A stretch of DNA of 64,000 nucleotides. Source: Lutimaribacter pacificus (GTDB lineage: Bacteria > Pseudomonadota > Alphaproteobacteria > Rhodobacterales > Rhodobacteraceae). The position numbers and the translations under genes were made by a program. The notes under the pieces are model-generated. The model was not told where the DNA came from, did no database searches, and saw only the letters and a program-made list of their open reading frames with translations. Positions 49,665 through 58,636 of the stretch are shown here, in pieces (position 1 is the stretch's first letter; the number at the start of each line of letters is the position of its first letter). Location of the stretch: positions 124,001 through 188,000 of the forward strand of contig NZ_FQZZ01000002.1 in the NCBI RefSeq assembly GCF_900142185.1, in the 5' to 3' direction.

Positions 49665-50027
49665 ATGTCCAATGATACCAAGACCGATCTGTCCCGTCGT
49701 CGCCTGCTGGGGCGGCTTGGGCTGGCCGCCGGGGTGGCCTATGTCGCCCCCGTGATGATGCATCTCGGCGCGGCGCACGCCTCGGGCGGGTCCGGCGGTG
49801 GCGCCGGCGGCTCGGGTGGCGGGGCCGGTGGTTCGGGCGGGTCCGGTGGCGGCTTCGGAGGCGGGTCCGGCGGGTCCGGCGGTGGCTTTGGCGGGTCCGG
49901 CGGCTCGGGTGCGTCCGGCGGTGGGCGCGGCGGCTTTGGCGGCGGGCGTGGCGGCTCGGGCGGCGGTCGCGGGTTCGGCGGCTTTGGCGGTTCGGGCGCT
50001 TCGGGGCCATCGGGCGGCTTCCGCTGA
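49665..50027 (+). CDS. Exported glycine-rich protein, candidate substrate/precursor
   Basis: This 120-residue protein has an N-terminal Tat-like leader (SRRRLLGRLGLAAGVAYVAP...AHA, cleavage near 39). About 80 residues follow, made of GGSGGG, GGFGG and GGRGG units ending SGPSGGFR. Apart from G and S only F, A, R and one P occur there. The leader shares RRRLL-R-GLA-AY-AP-HLG-AHASGG with the subtilase. AGAGGAGAG precedes the ATG. One base separates its stop from the ATG of the HPr-kinase/PqqD gene. It may be a structural surface protein or a modified peptide precursor; the mature role is unknown. Confidence 0.8.
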   Translation: MSNDTKTDLSRRRLLGRLGLAAGVAYVAPVMMHLGAAHASGGSGGGAGGSGGGAGGSGGSGGGFGGGSGGSGGGFGGSGGSGASGGGRGGFGGGRGGSGGGRGFGGFGGSGASGPSGGFR

Positions 50028-50028
50028 C

Positions 50029-51276
50029 ATGACCCGGACCCACGCAAATACCACTCACGGAGGGGCGCGCGGCCTGCGCGCCCCCGACCCGTGCGTGACG
50101 CGGCTTGGGTTTGCCGATCTTTTCCACGCGGTGGAACTGCACGGCGACGACGCGTTGCGGGATACGCTTGCCACCGTGCTGCCGGACTGGGGGTGCGCCC
50201 CGTCGCCGGGCAACCTTGCGCCGGGCACGCCTGTCACGCGCGTCCGGCGCGACGACGGCGAATACGGTTTCCAGTCATGGTGGGCCACCGCCCCGCTGAC
50301 GAAACTGGGCGTCGCCGGGGCCACCTGCGGTGTCGTCGCCGATCTTGTTCAGGCGTATCTCGATGCGCGTCCGGGGGTGTTCGGCCTGCATTGCGGCGCG
50401 GTGCGGCTGGGCGGGCAGCTTGTGGCCTTTACCGGCCCCTACCGCGCGGGCAAGACAACGCTGGTCACACGGCTCGGGACCGAACCGGGGGGTGAGTTGT
50501 TTTGCGACGATGTGCTGCCGATCGCGCCCGACGGCATGGCGGTCGCGCTTGGCGTGCAGCCGCGATTGCGCCTGCCGCTGCCGGACACCATGCCCGATGG
50601 GTTTCGCGCCTTTGTCGGCCGCAATCTTACCGTGCACGATCATCGCTATGGCTATGTCGCCTTGCCGGGGCAGGCGGCGTTCGGAACGCGCGCGCCGCTG
50701 GCCGCGCTGATCCTGCTGTCACGCCAGCCGGGCGCGAAGGCCCGCTTTCACCGCCTGGACACCAGCGAGGCCGCCGCGCATCTGATCCGCCAGAACATTG
50801 CCGATCCCGGCGAGGTCGAGGCCCATTACGACCGGGTTTCGGCACTGGCAGAGGGCATGGCCTGCCTGACGCTGGTCTATTCCGACCTCGAGGATGCCGT
50901 GGCGCTTGTCCGCACCGCCTTCGATGGCACGGCGCAGGCCCCCCGGATCGCCGACCCCGGGCCGCCCCTTGACCGGACCGCCGCGCAGGAGGATGCCGAT
51001 CCCGCGGATATGGACGTCATGTTCAGGCGATCCGGCGACGTGGTCGAGCGGGTGATCGGGTCCGACACCTTCCTGTGGCAGATGGACGGGCGGCATTTCT
51101 TCAGCCTGAACCCGGTGGGCGGCGCGGTCTGGACCTTGCTGGAAACGCCCGCATCGGGGCACGACATCGCCGCCGCGCTGCACGCGGCCTTCCCGGACGT
51201 GCCGCGTGCGGTCATCGCAGGCGACACCGCAAGGCTGCTGGGGCAGATGCACAGGCGCGGCCTGCTGACGGCATAG
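50029..51276 (+). CDS. HPr-kinase-like P-loop protein fused to a PqqD-like domain
   Basis: This 415-residue protein has a P-loop GPYRAGKTT (136-144) preceded by GLHCGAVRLGGQLVAF and followed by FCDDVLPI, the pattern of HPr-kinase-like proteins in peptide-modification clusters. The C-terminal about 85 residues are PqqD-like: TFLWQMDGRHFFSLNPVGGAVWTLLETPASGHDIAAAL...MHRRGLL. PqqD domains bind leader peptides. The start is the ATG directly after the glycine-rich gene's stop; no separate ribosome site is seen, implying coupled translation. It is probably cytoplasmic. A role in modifying or escorting the glycine-rich protein is inference. Confidence 0.82.
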   Translation: MTRTHANTTHGGARGLRAPDPCVTRLGFADLFHAVELHGDDALRDTLATVLPDWGCAPSPGNLAPGTPVTRVRRDDGEYGFQSWWATAPLTKLGVAGATCGVVADLVQAYLDARPGVFGLHCGAVRLGGQLVAFTGPYRAGKTTLVTRLGTEPGGELFCDDVLPIAPDGMAVALGVQPRLRLPLPDTMPDGFRAFVGRNLTVHDHRYGYVALPGQAAFGTRAPLAALILLSRQPGAKARFHRLDTSEAAAHLIRQNIADPGEVEAHYDRVSALAEGMACLTLVYSDLEDAVALVRTAFDGTAQAPRIADPGPPLDRTAAQEDADPADMDVMFRRSGDVVERVIGSDTFLWQMDGRHFFSLNPVGGAVWTLLETPASGHDIAAALHAAFPDVPRAVIAGDTARLLGQMHRRGLLTA

Positions 51277-51293
51277 TGCGGCCGCGGCGGGCC

Positions 51294-51689
51294 TTACTGG
51301 TACATCGACAGCACGCTGCTGCGCAGCTCGGTGGTGGAAATACCCTCGGTGCGGGGCAGGTAGACGACCTTGCAGATATCCGCCAGATCGTCGAACTTGC
51401 CTTCCCAGTCGGCGCCGATGCCGAAGATATCCGCCTTTTCCCGCAGGATATCGCCGCGCTTCTGATCCCAGCTTTCCTCGGGGATCACCTTTGAGACATA
51501 GCGGCAGGATTCCAGGATCTCGACCCGGTGACGGTAGGGCATGACATTGGCCTTGCCCTTGCGCGTGTTGAACTCGTCGGTCGAACAGCCAACGATCAAG
51601 GTGTTTCCAAGCTCGGAAAGCCGCCGCAGCAGGCGCACGTGACCGAGATGGAAAAGGTCGAAGGTGCCGTAGGTGATCACGGTTGTCAT
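51294..51689 (-). CDS. Cytidylyltransferase family protein, probably glycerol-3-phosphate cytidylyltransferase
   Basis: This 131-residue nucleotidyltransferase has the N-terminal GTFDLFHLGHVRLL (HxGH nucleotide site) and the C-terminal RTEGISTTELRSSV (family RTxGISTT). Length and motifs match TagD, which makes CDP-glycerol. It lies 49 nt behind a TagF-like gene on the same strand, consistent with supplying CDP-glycerol for a glycerol-phosphate decoration or polymer. Base composition is like the chromosome, unlike the next gene. Confidence 0.88.
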   Translation of the reverse strand: MTTVITYGTFDLFHLGHVRLLRRLSELGNTLIVGCSTDEFNTRKGKANVMPYRHRVEILESCRYVSKVIPEESWDQKRGDILREKADIFGIGADWEGKFDDLADICKVVYLPRTEGISTTELRSSVLSMYQ

Positions 51690-51738
51690 TGTGGTCTTCG
51701 TCCTTCTTTCTGTTGTTTCGCCTTGGCAATTCGTGCGC

Positions 51739-54129
51739 TTACGGCGTCTCGACGCCGATCAGATTGTAAAACTCGTTCAGGGCCGCATCATTATATGCCT
51801 TGGCGTCGAACCTTTTTGGTTTGTACCCTTCGGATATGACCTGCGCCATGCCGTCAGCCAAAGCCTTGTCGTCTTTTTCGGTCAGGACGCCAAGCCCGTC
51901 CCCGATAACATACGCCATCGACGGGTGATTGGTTGCGACACAAGGGGTTCCGAGGGCAAGCGACTCCAGCAAGACAAGTGGCTGTCCCTCGTAGTCGGAA
52001 CTCAGGACGAACGCATCGGCCTCCTTTATCGCGGCGGCCGGTTTGTGCACGAAACCCGCGAAGAAGCAGGAGTCTTCCAGGCCAATATTTTCTGCATAAC
52101 GTTTGACTTTCTCCAGCTCCGGGCCGTCGCCAAGCACAAACAAGAAAGCGTTGGGGTTCTGATTCTTCAGTATGGAAAAAGCACGCAACAGGCGTCTATG
52201 ATTCTTTTCCACGGAGATACGCGCAGCATTAATGAATATTTTTGCATTTGGGTTCACCGAGCGAAGCTCGTGCATCTTTGCAACCCATGGGCAGGGTGCA
52301 AATTCCGCACCGGGCATAAACTCCTGCCCAATTACATTTCGGCAATATCCGAACTTTTCCCCATCGGAAGGTCCTGCAAAGGCATCCCGATTTATATCCC
52401 TTAGTGTCGGTGAAACAGAAATGATTTCATCAAAATCCCTATATGCCGTTGTTATGAGCCAGTTGATATTCCCCCTTGTTTTTATTTCCGAAGCAATATC
52501 GTTGTGCTGGTAAATGACTCGCTTCTCGGTATTTGCCGCCAGCGACAACATTGTGCCAGCGACATCATAACCCGAGAAATCTATTGCGACATCAAATGCG
52601 CGATCACGTAGATGCCTATGGTACTCCGTTTTGAAAGCGTTTTTAATAGTATTAAATTGCCGCATCCTGCTTTCCTCGCTCGGCGTTATTCCGATTTTAC
52701 GAAGAATTCTAGTTCTATCCTTGGGTTGTAATTCGTTTCGAAACAGAATTTTCTTAACCTTGTCCGATAGCAGATTGAACTGTTCACGGCGGGATTCATC
52801 TCGATCCAGGTACTTGACCTCACAGAACACAGAAATATCAACCAAATCGCCATCCAGAGCGTTAATAAGATTCAAGAAGGAGGTGGTTATACCATTCCTT
52901 CGAAAAGTGCTTGGATAAATAAGTACTTTTTTCTTTTCTGTCTTTTGAATGCTGGGTGCATAGTTTAGCAACAAATTAGCGCTATCGAATGATGCTCGTT
53001 CGTTTTTATCTCCAAACAGTACATCAATAGTGTTCGTGTAATCAGAAAAACTTGATGGCTTTCGTGGATTCCTTATCATCTCCAGAACTTGCTCGCGTGT
53101 CTCCGCGATCTGGCAAGGCAGTTTTGTATAGTCCAGAGAAAAGCCACGTTCACCTCTATAGTCGAGGAGATCATATGCATACAGAACAACCGGACGATCG
53201 AGTAATAAGTAATCGAGGATTACGCTCGAATAATCTGATAGAAGAAGGTCGGTTTGCGTAAGAAATTCGTTTATATCAATACCCTTAGGTATTGCCTTGA
53301 CGCCTGTTTTTTGCCAGTCAATTTTTCTTTCCGCAAAATAGTGCAGACTTACGTATACATCATAACGTTCGCTAAACTCCTTTGCAAGCATTTCACTTAC
53401 TTCTATTTGCTCGTTCAGCTCCTGATCAATTTCATTCAGTCTTCCGCGCCAAGTCGGTGCATAGAGGAGTTTTGGTTTTCCAGATTGACTCTGCGGTTTG
53501 GTATTCTCTGATCTGTACGCGATGTCATTCCGGGGAAATCCAATATGCCGGATATGAGACTTCTCTAAGGGCGCAAGTGTCGCATCGAGGAAAGCTCGAT
53601 CGAAGAAATTTCCCGATGAGAGTATGATGTCAGAGATGTTTAGGCATCTTTGCGTATTGTAAGATGCGGCAAGCATGGGTTCATGTTGAACACCCATTTT
53701 TTTGATTGGTATTCCGTGCCATGTTGAAAGAAGAACTTGCTCTTTCTTTGGGGCGAAGATGAACGGCAGCGTAGAGTTGAAAATAATATACTTTGATTTA
53801 GCCAGCGCGACTAGATGCTCCATTCGCTCATAGGTAACGAATCGTACGTCGGGGTTCTTTTTTATATCATCCGGTATGATGGTGTCGGGCCTGGTTACCC
53901 AGGTGAACCTGCAGCTCCCTCGGGGAAATCGCTCAACCAGCTCTCTGAAGATAAACAGCGGGTTGCATCCAATTCTTCTTCCGTGAAACGAGTCGAAAAT
54001 AAAATGATTATCTTCCAATAGAAAAGAATCGGCGTTTTTGGAAAAGGCTCGATTCGTAAAACCCCCACGTGTCAGCCGCAATCCCCGGACAATCTTATCA
54101 ATGAGAATTGTCGTCTGTATCTTGTTCAT
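51739..54129 (-). CDS. Fusion of a CDP-glycerol glycerophosphotransferase-like domain and a GT4-type glycosyltransferase
   Basis: This 796-residue protein has two parts. Residues about 40-370 are TagF-like: STWHGIPIKKMG (135-146), YAPTWRG (223-229) and TDLLLSDYSSVILDYLLLDRP (293-313). Residues about 395-796 are a GT4-fold glycosyltransferase: STFRRNGITTSFLNLI, FINAARISVEKNHRRLLRAF and DAFVLSSDYEGQPLVLLESLALGTP. One protein could thus add a sugar and a glycerol phosphate to a surface glycan. The gene is markedly AT-rich compared with both sides and uses AT-rich codons, suggesting acquisition by transfer. No signal or membrane helix is evident. Confidence 0.86.
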   Translation of the reverse strand: MNKIQTTILIDKIVRGLRLTRGGFTNRAFSKNADSFLLEDNHFIFDSFHGRRIGCNPLFIFRELVERFPRGSCRFTWVTRPDTIIPDDIKKNPDVRFVTYERMEHLVALAKSKYIIFNSTLPFIFAPKKEQVLLSTWHGIPIKKMGVQHEPMLAASYNTQRCLNISDIILSSGNFFDRAFLDATLAPLEKSHIRHIGFPRNDIAYRSENTKPQSQSGKPKLLYAPTWRGRLNEIDQELNEQIEVSEMLAKEFSERYDVYVSLHYFAERKIDWQKTGVKAIPKGIDINEFLTQTDLLLSDYSSVILDYLLLDRPVVLYAYDLLDYRGERGFSLDYTKLPCQIAETREQVLEMIRNPRKPSSFSDYTNTIDVLFGDKNERASFDSANLLLNYAPSIQKTEKKKVLIYPSTFRRNGITTSFLNLINALDGDLVDISVFCEVKYLDRDESRREQFNLLSDKVKKILFRNELQPKDRTRILRKIGITPSEESRMRQFNTIKNAFKTEYHRHLRDRAFDVAIDFSGYDVAGTMLSLAANTEKRVIYQHNDIASEIKTRGNINWLITTAYRDFDEIISVSPTLRDINRDAFAGPSDGEKFGYCRNVIGQEFMPGAEFAPCPWVAKMHELRSVNPNAKIFINAARISVEKNHRRLLRAFSILKNQNPNAFLFVLGDGPELEKVKRYAENIGLEDSCFFAGFVHKPAAAIKEADAFVLSSDYEGQPLVLLESLALGTPCVATNHPSMAYVIGDGLGVLTEKDDKALADGMAQVISEGYKPKRFDAKAYNDAALNEFYNLIGVETP

Positions 54130-54245
54130 CTTGCTTTCTCGCCTCTAGCCTTACAAACTCACCATGCACCGGAACGCTGTGCTCTCGCACAATGCGATAC
54201 TCGTTTCCTTGCCGTTTTTTCGTGCCGTCACACCCGACTGCAACT

Positions 54246-55235
54246 CTACATCTTACCCAAAGAGAGAATTTGGCGGACTTTCCGGGTTGTGAGAAACCTC
54301 TCATACTCATCGACAAAACGCGCGAAGCGCCGTCTTGCACGGGACCAGGAAAAGCTGAAATCCGGGTCCGGTACGCGCCAGTTCTCCCCGTAATTCACCG
54401 CCAGCATCGCCTCGGCGTTACGCGGGGCGGGCAGGGGGATGCCCTGTATGGGTTGCGTGCCCAGCGGAAACACGTCCGCCCGGGACAGATCGCCATAGGT
54501 ATGCGGCCAGACATAGACCTTGCCGCCCTTTTCCCAAGCGGCGAAAAGATCCACCTGCAACCCGCTTTCGGTGTGGAACTGTAAACTGGGGCTGTTCTTC
54601 ATGAATCGCAGATCGGTGGCAAAGGGCATGGTATCCGCCACCACGTCATGCAGTCGTGAAAACGCGGCGATCCGTTCCTTCGGGGAAGATCCTTCGACGA
54701 AAACGGCCAGGTCCACGTCATCGTCGTGGCCGATGAAATCACCGTCCCGCACCGCCCCCAGAAGCGTGCCGGAATTCAGCACGGCGGTATACCCCTCGGC
54801 ATTCAGCGCCTCGAAGATCTTTTGGAGATCGAGTGCCAGTTTCCGCCGGTCCATGCTTTTGAACGAGGTCGAATAGCCATGGCCGTTCAGAACCTTGTCG
54901 TCCAGAACCCGCTTCAACGCCGCCTCGAACGCCTTGCGCTTGTCGTGATCGCCGTGGCTTTTGTGATAGGCGGCGATCTTTTTCTTCAGCGATGCGCAGC
55001 GGCTTGCCTTCATCCGGTGGACGCCATAGAGCAGCACCACGCGCTCGGTCCAGTCGACCCCACGTTCGGCGCGGGGCACCCTGTTCAGTATCGTGCGGAC
55101 CCTTTTGTAAGGTAGCGAGCGGGCATGGGCGACATCGGCCAGGATCGAGTCGACCTCATGCAGGATCGACCACGAAGTCGGGCTAAGCGCGCGCTTAGGC
55201 ACCGGTAGTTCCCGGGGCTTGAACAGTTTTGGCAT
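54246..55235 (-). CDS. LicD family phosphotransferase-like protein
   Basis: This 329-residue protein has the nucleotidyltransferase-fold LicD motif YTAVLNSGTLLGAVRDGD (149-166) followed by FIGHDDDVDLAVFV (167-180) with the metal-binding Asp set. LicD proteins transfer phosphocholine or related phospho-alcohols to surface glycans; the fukutin family is related. An N-terminal basic helical region of about 120 residues precedes it. It lies 116 nt upstream of the TagF-like gene on the same strand, in the same surface-polymer group. GC content is back to chromosomal level. Confidence 0.85.
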   Translation of the reverse strand: MPKLFKPRELPVPKRALSPTSWSILHEVDSILADVAHARSLPYKRVRTILNRVPRAERGVDWTERVVLLYGVHRMKASRCASLKKKIAAYHKSHGDHDKRKAFEAALKRVLDDKVLNGHGYSTSFKSMDRRKLALDLQKIFEALNAEGYTAVLNSGTLLGAVRDGDFIGHDDDVDLAVFVEGSSPKERIAAFSRLHDVVADTMPFATDLRFMKNSPSLQFHTESGLQVDLFAAWEKGGKVYVWPHTYGDLSRADVFPLGTQPIQGIPLPAPRNAEAMLAVNYGENWRVPDPDFSFSWSRARRRFARFVDEYERFLTTRKVRQILSLGKM

Positions 55236-55331
55236 CCGGTTCTCGTGGTTGGCAGCGGGTTCGTGCGAAAATTGTAATCAGCGCGCTGTATACGCAGGGC
55301 AAATCGTTAACGCAATGCGTTGGGCCGGAGC

Positions 55332-56099
55332 TTACCGAATTCGGCGCAACCTGTGCTTGATCGAAGACAGGTAGTTGGCGGTTTGCCGCCGGAACTCTTT
55401 CCACAGATAGCCGCGCGCGCGGGTTTTGCGCCTGCTGCGCCCGTCGCGGCGGGCCGGCGCGCTGTTGATGACGCTGTCGCTGCCCGAGGGCGCGATCAGC
55501 GCCGGATCAAGCGCAAATCCCGTGCCGCGCCGGCAGAAATGGTGGCGCAGGAAGTGGTCTATGGGCGCGGTGGCGAACGCGGCTTCGCGCAGAAACGCCT
55601 CGGCCCCGCGACGGCTCCACAGCAGGCCGGTGGTCGTGATGGGAAAATAGGCAGCGTGATACAGGCGATGCCCGTCGACCTGCCCCAACCCGGTGCGGAA
55701 CGGGCCGGGCGGACGTCCGAGGTTCACGATCTCCCAGTTGCCGGGCTCGTCGCGGTCGAGCCGGGCGATAAGCGCATCCAGAACCGCCTTTGCCCCCTTG
55801 GGAATCGTCATGTCATCCTCGACCACAAGCGCGTAACCGGCATCGCTTTGCAGGAAACGCTGCACCGCCCGGACGTGGCTTTTGAAGCACCCCACCTCGC
55901 CGCCGGTCAGCGGGCGGCCGTAAAAGGCGATGGCGCGGGCCTCGTCATACCCCTCCAGCTCATCCAGAGGGATGTTGCGCGCATCGCAGGCGGGCAGGCG
56001 TTCGAACGCGATCCCCGCCTCGTCCAGAAGGCGCCCGGCCAGCGCCATCCTGTCGGTGCTGTCGTCGAGGTTGATGACAAGGGTCAGTAAACTGGTCAT
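55332..56099 (-). CDS. Glycosyltransferase family 25 (LPS-type) protein
   Basis: This 255-residue protein starts LLTLVINLDDSTDRMALAGRLLDEAGI, the GT25 opening. LTGGEVGCFKSHVRAVQRFL (about 64-83) and ALVVEDDMTIPKGA (about 90-103, DxD-like EDD) follow. GT25 enzymes add galactose or glucose to lipopolysaccharide cores. A basic C-terminus (RRDGRSRRKTRARGYLWKEFRRQ) may bind the membrane. It is upstream of licD on the same strand. Confidence 0.9.
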   Translation of the reverse strand: MTSLLTLVINLDDSTDRMALAGRLLDEAGIAFERLPACDARNIPLDELEGYDEARAIAFYGRPLTGGEVGCFKSHVRAVQRFLQSDAGYALVVEDDMTIPKGAKAVLDALIARLDRDEPGNWEIVNLGRPPGPFRTGLGQVDGHRLYHAAYFPITTTGLLWSRRGAEAFLREAAFATAPIDHFLRHHFCRRGTGFALDPALIAPSGSDSVINSAPARRDGRSRRKTRARGYLWKEFRRQTANYLSSIKHRLRRIR

Positions 56100-56130
56100 G
56101 CCTGCGTCCTTAGTGCAAGCGTCGAAAATG

Positions 56131-56162
56131 GAAAAGCCCCGGCATATGAACCGGGGCCTTTC
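56131..56162 (-). terminator. Rho-independent terminator of pnp
   Basis: On the minus strand GCCCCGG pairs with CCGGGGC across an 8-nt loop and is followed by TTTTC. It begins about 22 nt after the pnp stop codon and also separates pnp from the GT25 gene. Confidence 0.85.
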
Positions 56163-56183
56163 GGATCTTTTGAAAGATGCGCC

Positions 56184-58319
56184 TTACTCGGCGGCTTCTT
56201 CCTTGGTGACCTCTTCGCCGGTCTCCTGGTCGACGACCTTCATCGACAGGCGCACCTTGCCGCGATCATCGAAGCCCAGCAGCTTGACCCACACTTCCTG
56301 ACCTTCCTTCAGAACGTCGGACGGGTGGTTCAGGCGGCGGTTCTCGATCTGGGACACGTGCACCAGCCCGTCGCGCTTGCCAAAGAAGTTCACGAAGGCA
56401 CCGAAATCGACGATCTTCACGACCTTGCCCTTGTAGATGCCGCCCTCTTCCGGCTCGGCCACGATCGAGTGGATCATGTCGTAAGCCTTCTGGATGGCTT
56501 CGGCGTTCGGCGATGCGATCTTGATGATGCCTTCGTCGTTGATGTCGACCTTGGCGCCCGACACTTCGACGATCTCGCGGATCACCTTGCCGCCCGAGCC
56601 GATCACTTCGCGGATCTTGTCGGTCGGGATCTGCATCGTTTCGATGCGCGGTGCATGGACCGAGAAATCGGCGGCGCCCGAAAGTGCCTTGTTCATCTCG
56701 CCCAGGATGTGCATCCGGCCGTCCTTGGCTTGCGCCAGGGCTTTTTCCATGATCTCGGGCGTGATGCCTGCGACCTTGATGTCCATCTGCAGCGAGGTGA
56801 TGCCGTTTTCGGTGCCTGCGACCTTGAAGTCCATGTCGCCCAGGTGATCCTCGTCACCCAGGATGTCGGTCAGGATCGCATAGTCGCCGTCATCCTCAAG
56901 GATCAGGCCCATTGCCACACCGGCCACGGCCGATTTCAGCGGCACACCGGCATCCATCATCGACAGCGAACCGCCACAGACCGACGCCATCGAGGACGAG
57001 CCGTTCGATTCCGTGATCTCGGACACCAGGCGAAGGGTGTAGGGGAAATCGGTCGGTGCCGGCAGCACGGCCTGAAGCGCGCGCCAGGCCAGTTTGCCGT
57101 GGCCGATCTCGCGGCGTCCCGGAGGGCCGACGCGGCCCGCTTCGCCAACCGAATACGGCGGGAAGTTGTAGTGCAGCAGGAAGTTCGATTTGAAGTTCCC
57201 GTGCAGCGCGTCGATGAACTGCTCGTCATCACCGGTGCCCAGCGTGGTCACGACAAGCCCCTGGGTTTCCCCGCGGGTGAACAGGGCCGAGCCGTGCGTG
57301 CGCGGCAGCAGGCCGGTTTCGCACACGATCTGGCGGACATCGGTGGTCGAACGACCGTCGATACGGGTGCCGCCCTTGACCACGTCACCGCGCAGGATCG
57401 ACGCTTCGAGCTTTTTCATCGCGGAACCGAGGTTCGCGTCTTCCAGTTGCTCTTCGGTCAGTTTTTCCTTGATCGCCTGACGCGCGGCCGCAACGGCCGC
57501 GGTGCGTTCCTGCTTGTCCTTGATGGCAAACGCGGCGCGCATCTGGTCTTCGCCGGCGGCTTTGACCGCAGCGAAAAGATCGCTGTAATCCGGTGCCTGG
57601 AAATCGAACGGCTCTTTCGCGGCATCCTCGGCCAGGTCGATGATCAGGTCGATCACCGGCTGGATTTGCTCATGCGCAAAGGTCACGGCGCCCAGCATCT
57701 CGGCCTCGGTCAGCTCGTAGGCTTCCGATTCCACCATCATCACGGCTTCTTTCGTGCCGGCGACGACGAGGTCGAGCCGCTGCTCGGGCTTGAGGCGCAG
57801 ATCCTGCATGTCGTCCACGGCCGGGTTCAGCACGTATTCGCCATCCACGAACCCGACGCGGCAACCCGCGATCGGACCCATGAAGGGCACGCCCGAAATC
57901 GTCAGCGCGGCGCTTGCGGCGATCATCGCCACGATGTCGGGATCGTTTTCAAGGTCATGCGACAGCACGGTGCACATCACCAGCACTTCGTGCTTGAAGC
58001 CGTCCACGAACAGCGGGCGGATCGGACGGTCGATCAGGCGCGCAGTCAGCGTTTCCTTTTCGGTCGGACGTGCCTCGCGCTTGAAAAAGCCACCGGGCAC
58101 CTTGCCCGCGGCATAGTATTTCTCCTGGTAATGCACGGTCAGCGGAAAGAAATCCTGACCGGGCTTGGGTTCCTTGGCGAAGGTGACGTTTGCCATCACC
58201 GAGGTTTCGCCGAGGGTGGCGATGACCGAGCCATCCGCCTGACGGGCAACCTTGCCCGTTTCCAGTGTGAGCGTCTCATCGCCCCACTGCATCGTTTTCG
58301 TCGTAATTTTGAACATCAT
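56184..58319 (-). CDS. pnp: Polyribonucleotide nucleotidyltransferase
   Basis: This 711-residue phosphorolytic 3'-5' exoribonuclease and degradosome enzyme has two RNase PH domains. The second carries the active site near [21 protein letters not shown] and [21 protein letters not shown] follows ([25 protein letters not shown], about 562-586), then S1 ([30 protein letters not shown], about 627-656). AGGAAACG precedes tandem ATGs (58319, 58316). It belongs to the conserved rpsO-pnp arrangement, but an opposite-strand SGNH gene lies between them here. Confidence 0.97.
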   Translation of the reverse strand: MMFKITTKTMQWGDETLTLETGKVARQADGSVIATLGETSVMANVTFAKEPKPGQDFFPLTVHYQEKYYAAGKVPGGFFKREARPTEKETLTARLIDRPIRPLFVDGFKHEVLVMCTVLSHDLENDPDIVAMIAASAALTISGVPFMGPIAGCRVGFVDGEYVLNPAVDDMQDLRLKPEQRLDLVVAGTKEAVMMVESEAYELTEAEMLGAVTFAHEQIQPVIDLIIDLAEDAAKEPFDFQAPDYSDLFAAVKAAGEDQMRAAFAIKDKQERTAAVAAARQAIKEKLTEEQLEDANLGSAMKKLEASILRGDVVKGGTRIDGRSTTDVRQIVCETGLLPRTHGSALFTRGETQGLVVTTLGTGDDEQFIDALHGNFKSNFLLHYNFPPYSVGEAGRVGPPGRREIGHGKLAWRALQAVLPAPTDFPYTLRLVSEITESNGSSSMASVCGGSLSMMDAGVPLKSAVAGVAMGLILEDDGDYAILTDILGDEDHLGDMDFKVAGTENGITSLQMDIKVAGITPEIMEKALAQAKDGRMHILGEMNKALSGAADFSVHAPRIETMQIPTDKIREVIGSGGKVIREIVEVSGAKVDINDEGIIKIASPNAEAIQKAYDMIHSIVAEPEEGGIYKGKVVKIVDFGAFVNFFGKRDGLVHVSQIENRRLNHPSDVLKEGQEVWVKLLGFDDRGKVRLSMKVVDQETGEEVTKEEAAE

Positions 58320-58636
58320 CGTTTCCTGTCTGGGGCACTCCCGGGCGTATCCCGGGTCCCCGTTTGCATGGCGGCCCCATTGCCGCCGACCCCTTCATCC
58401 TTCCATGCGCCGGGATCAGAGCGTCACGTCTCAGATGGGGGCGCCTTACAGTGTTTTACAGGTTTTTGAAAGCAAAGAGTTGCGGCGGCGCATCGGCGCC
58501 GGCGCGGGCTGGTGCTATTTACCACGCAGGGTGGTTCACCCCCGGACGGGTTTGTGGCTATATCGATTCCCGGGGCATGTTTGCGCGCGCGGACCGGGTG
58601 GCGATCGCGCAAGGACGGAACGTATAGGGGCCAGGA
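58320..58636. other. 317-nt spacer between divergent pnp and the SGNH hydrolase gene
   Basis: This region contains the pnp leader with an imperfect hairpin at 58332-58361: two CCCGGG blocks five bases apart, flanked by GGGG and CCCC. The remainder should hold the pnp and SGNH promoters. A frame at 58364-58627 has no ribosome site or recognisable motif, so I do not call it a gene. Confidence 0.5.

Noticed and set aside
49739-50047. Proline-rich frame on the minus strand
   Set aside because: It is the complement of the glycine-rich repeats (GGC/GCC) and has no ribosome site or motif.
51690-54245. Integrase, tRNA or attachment site bordering the AT-rich gene
   Set aside because: I looked for tRNA-like or direct repeats at both edges and saw none, so the transfer claim rests on composition only.
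56325-58469. Long plus-strand frame opposite pnp
   Set aside because: A shadow of pnp, which has complete RNase PH, KH and S1 motifs.
58364-58627. Small plus-strand frame before the SGNH gene
   Set aside because: No ribosome site, no recognisable motif, and it overlaps the expected promoter region.
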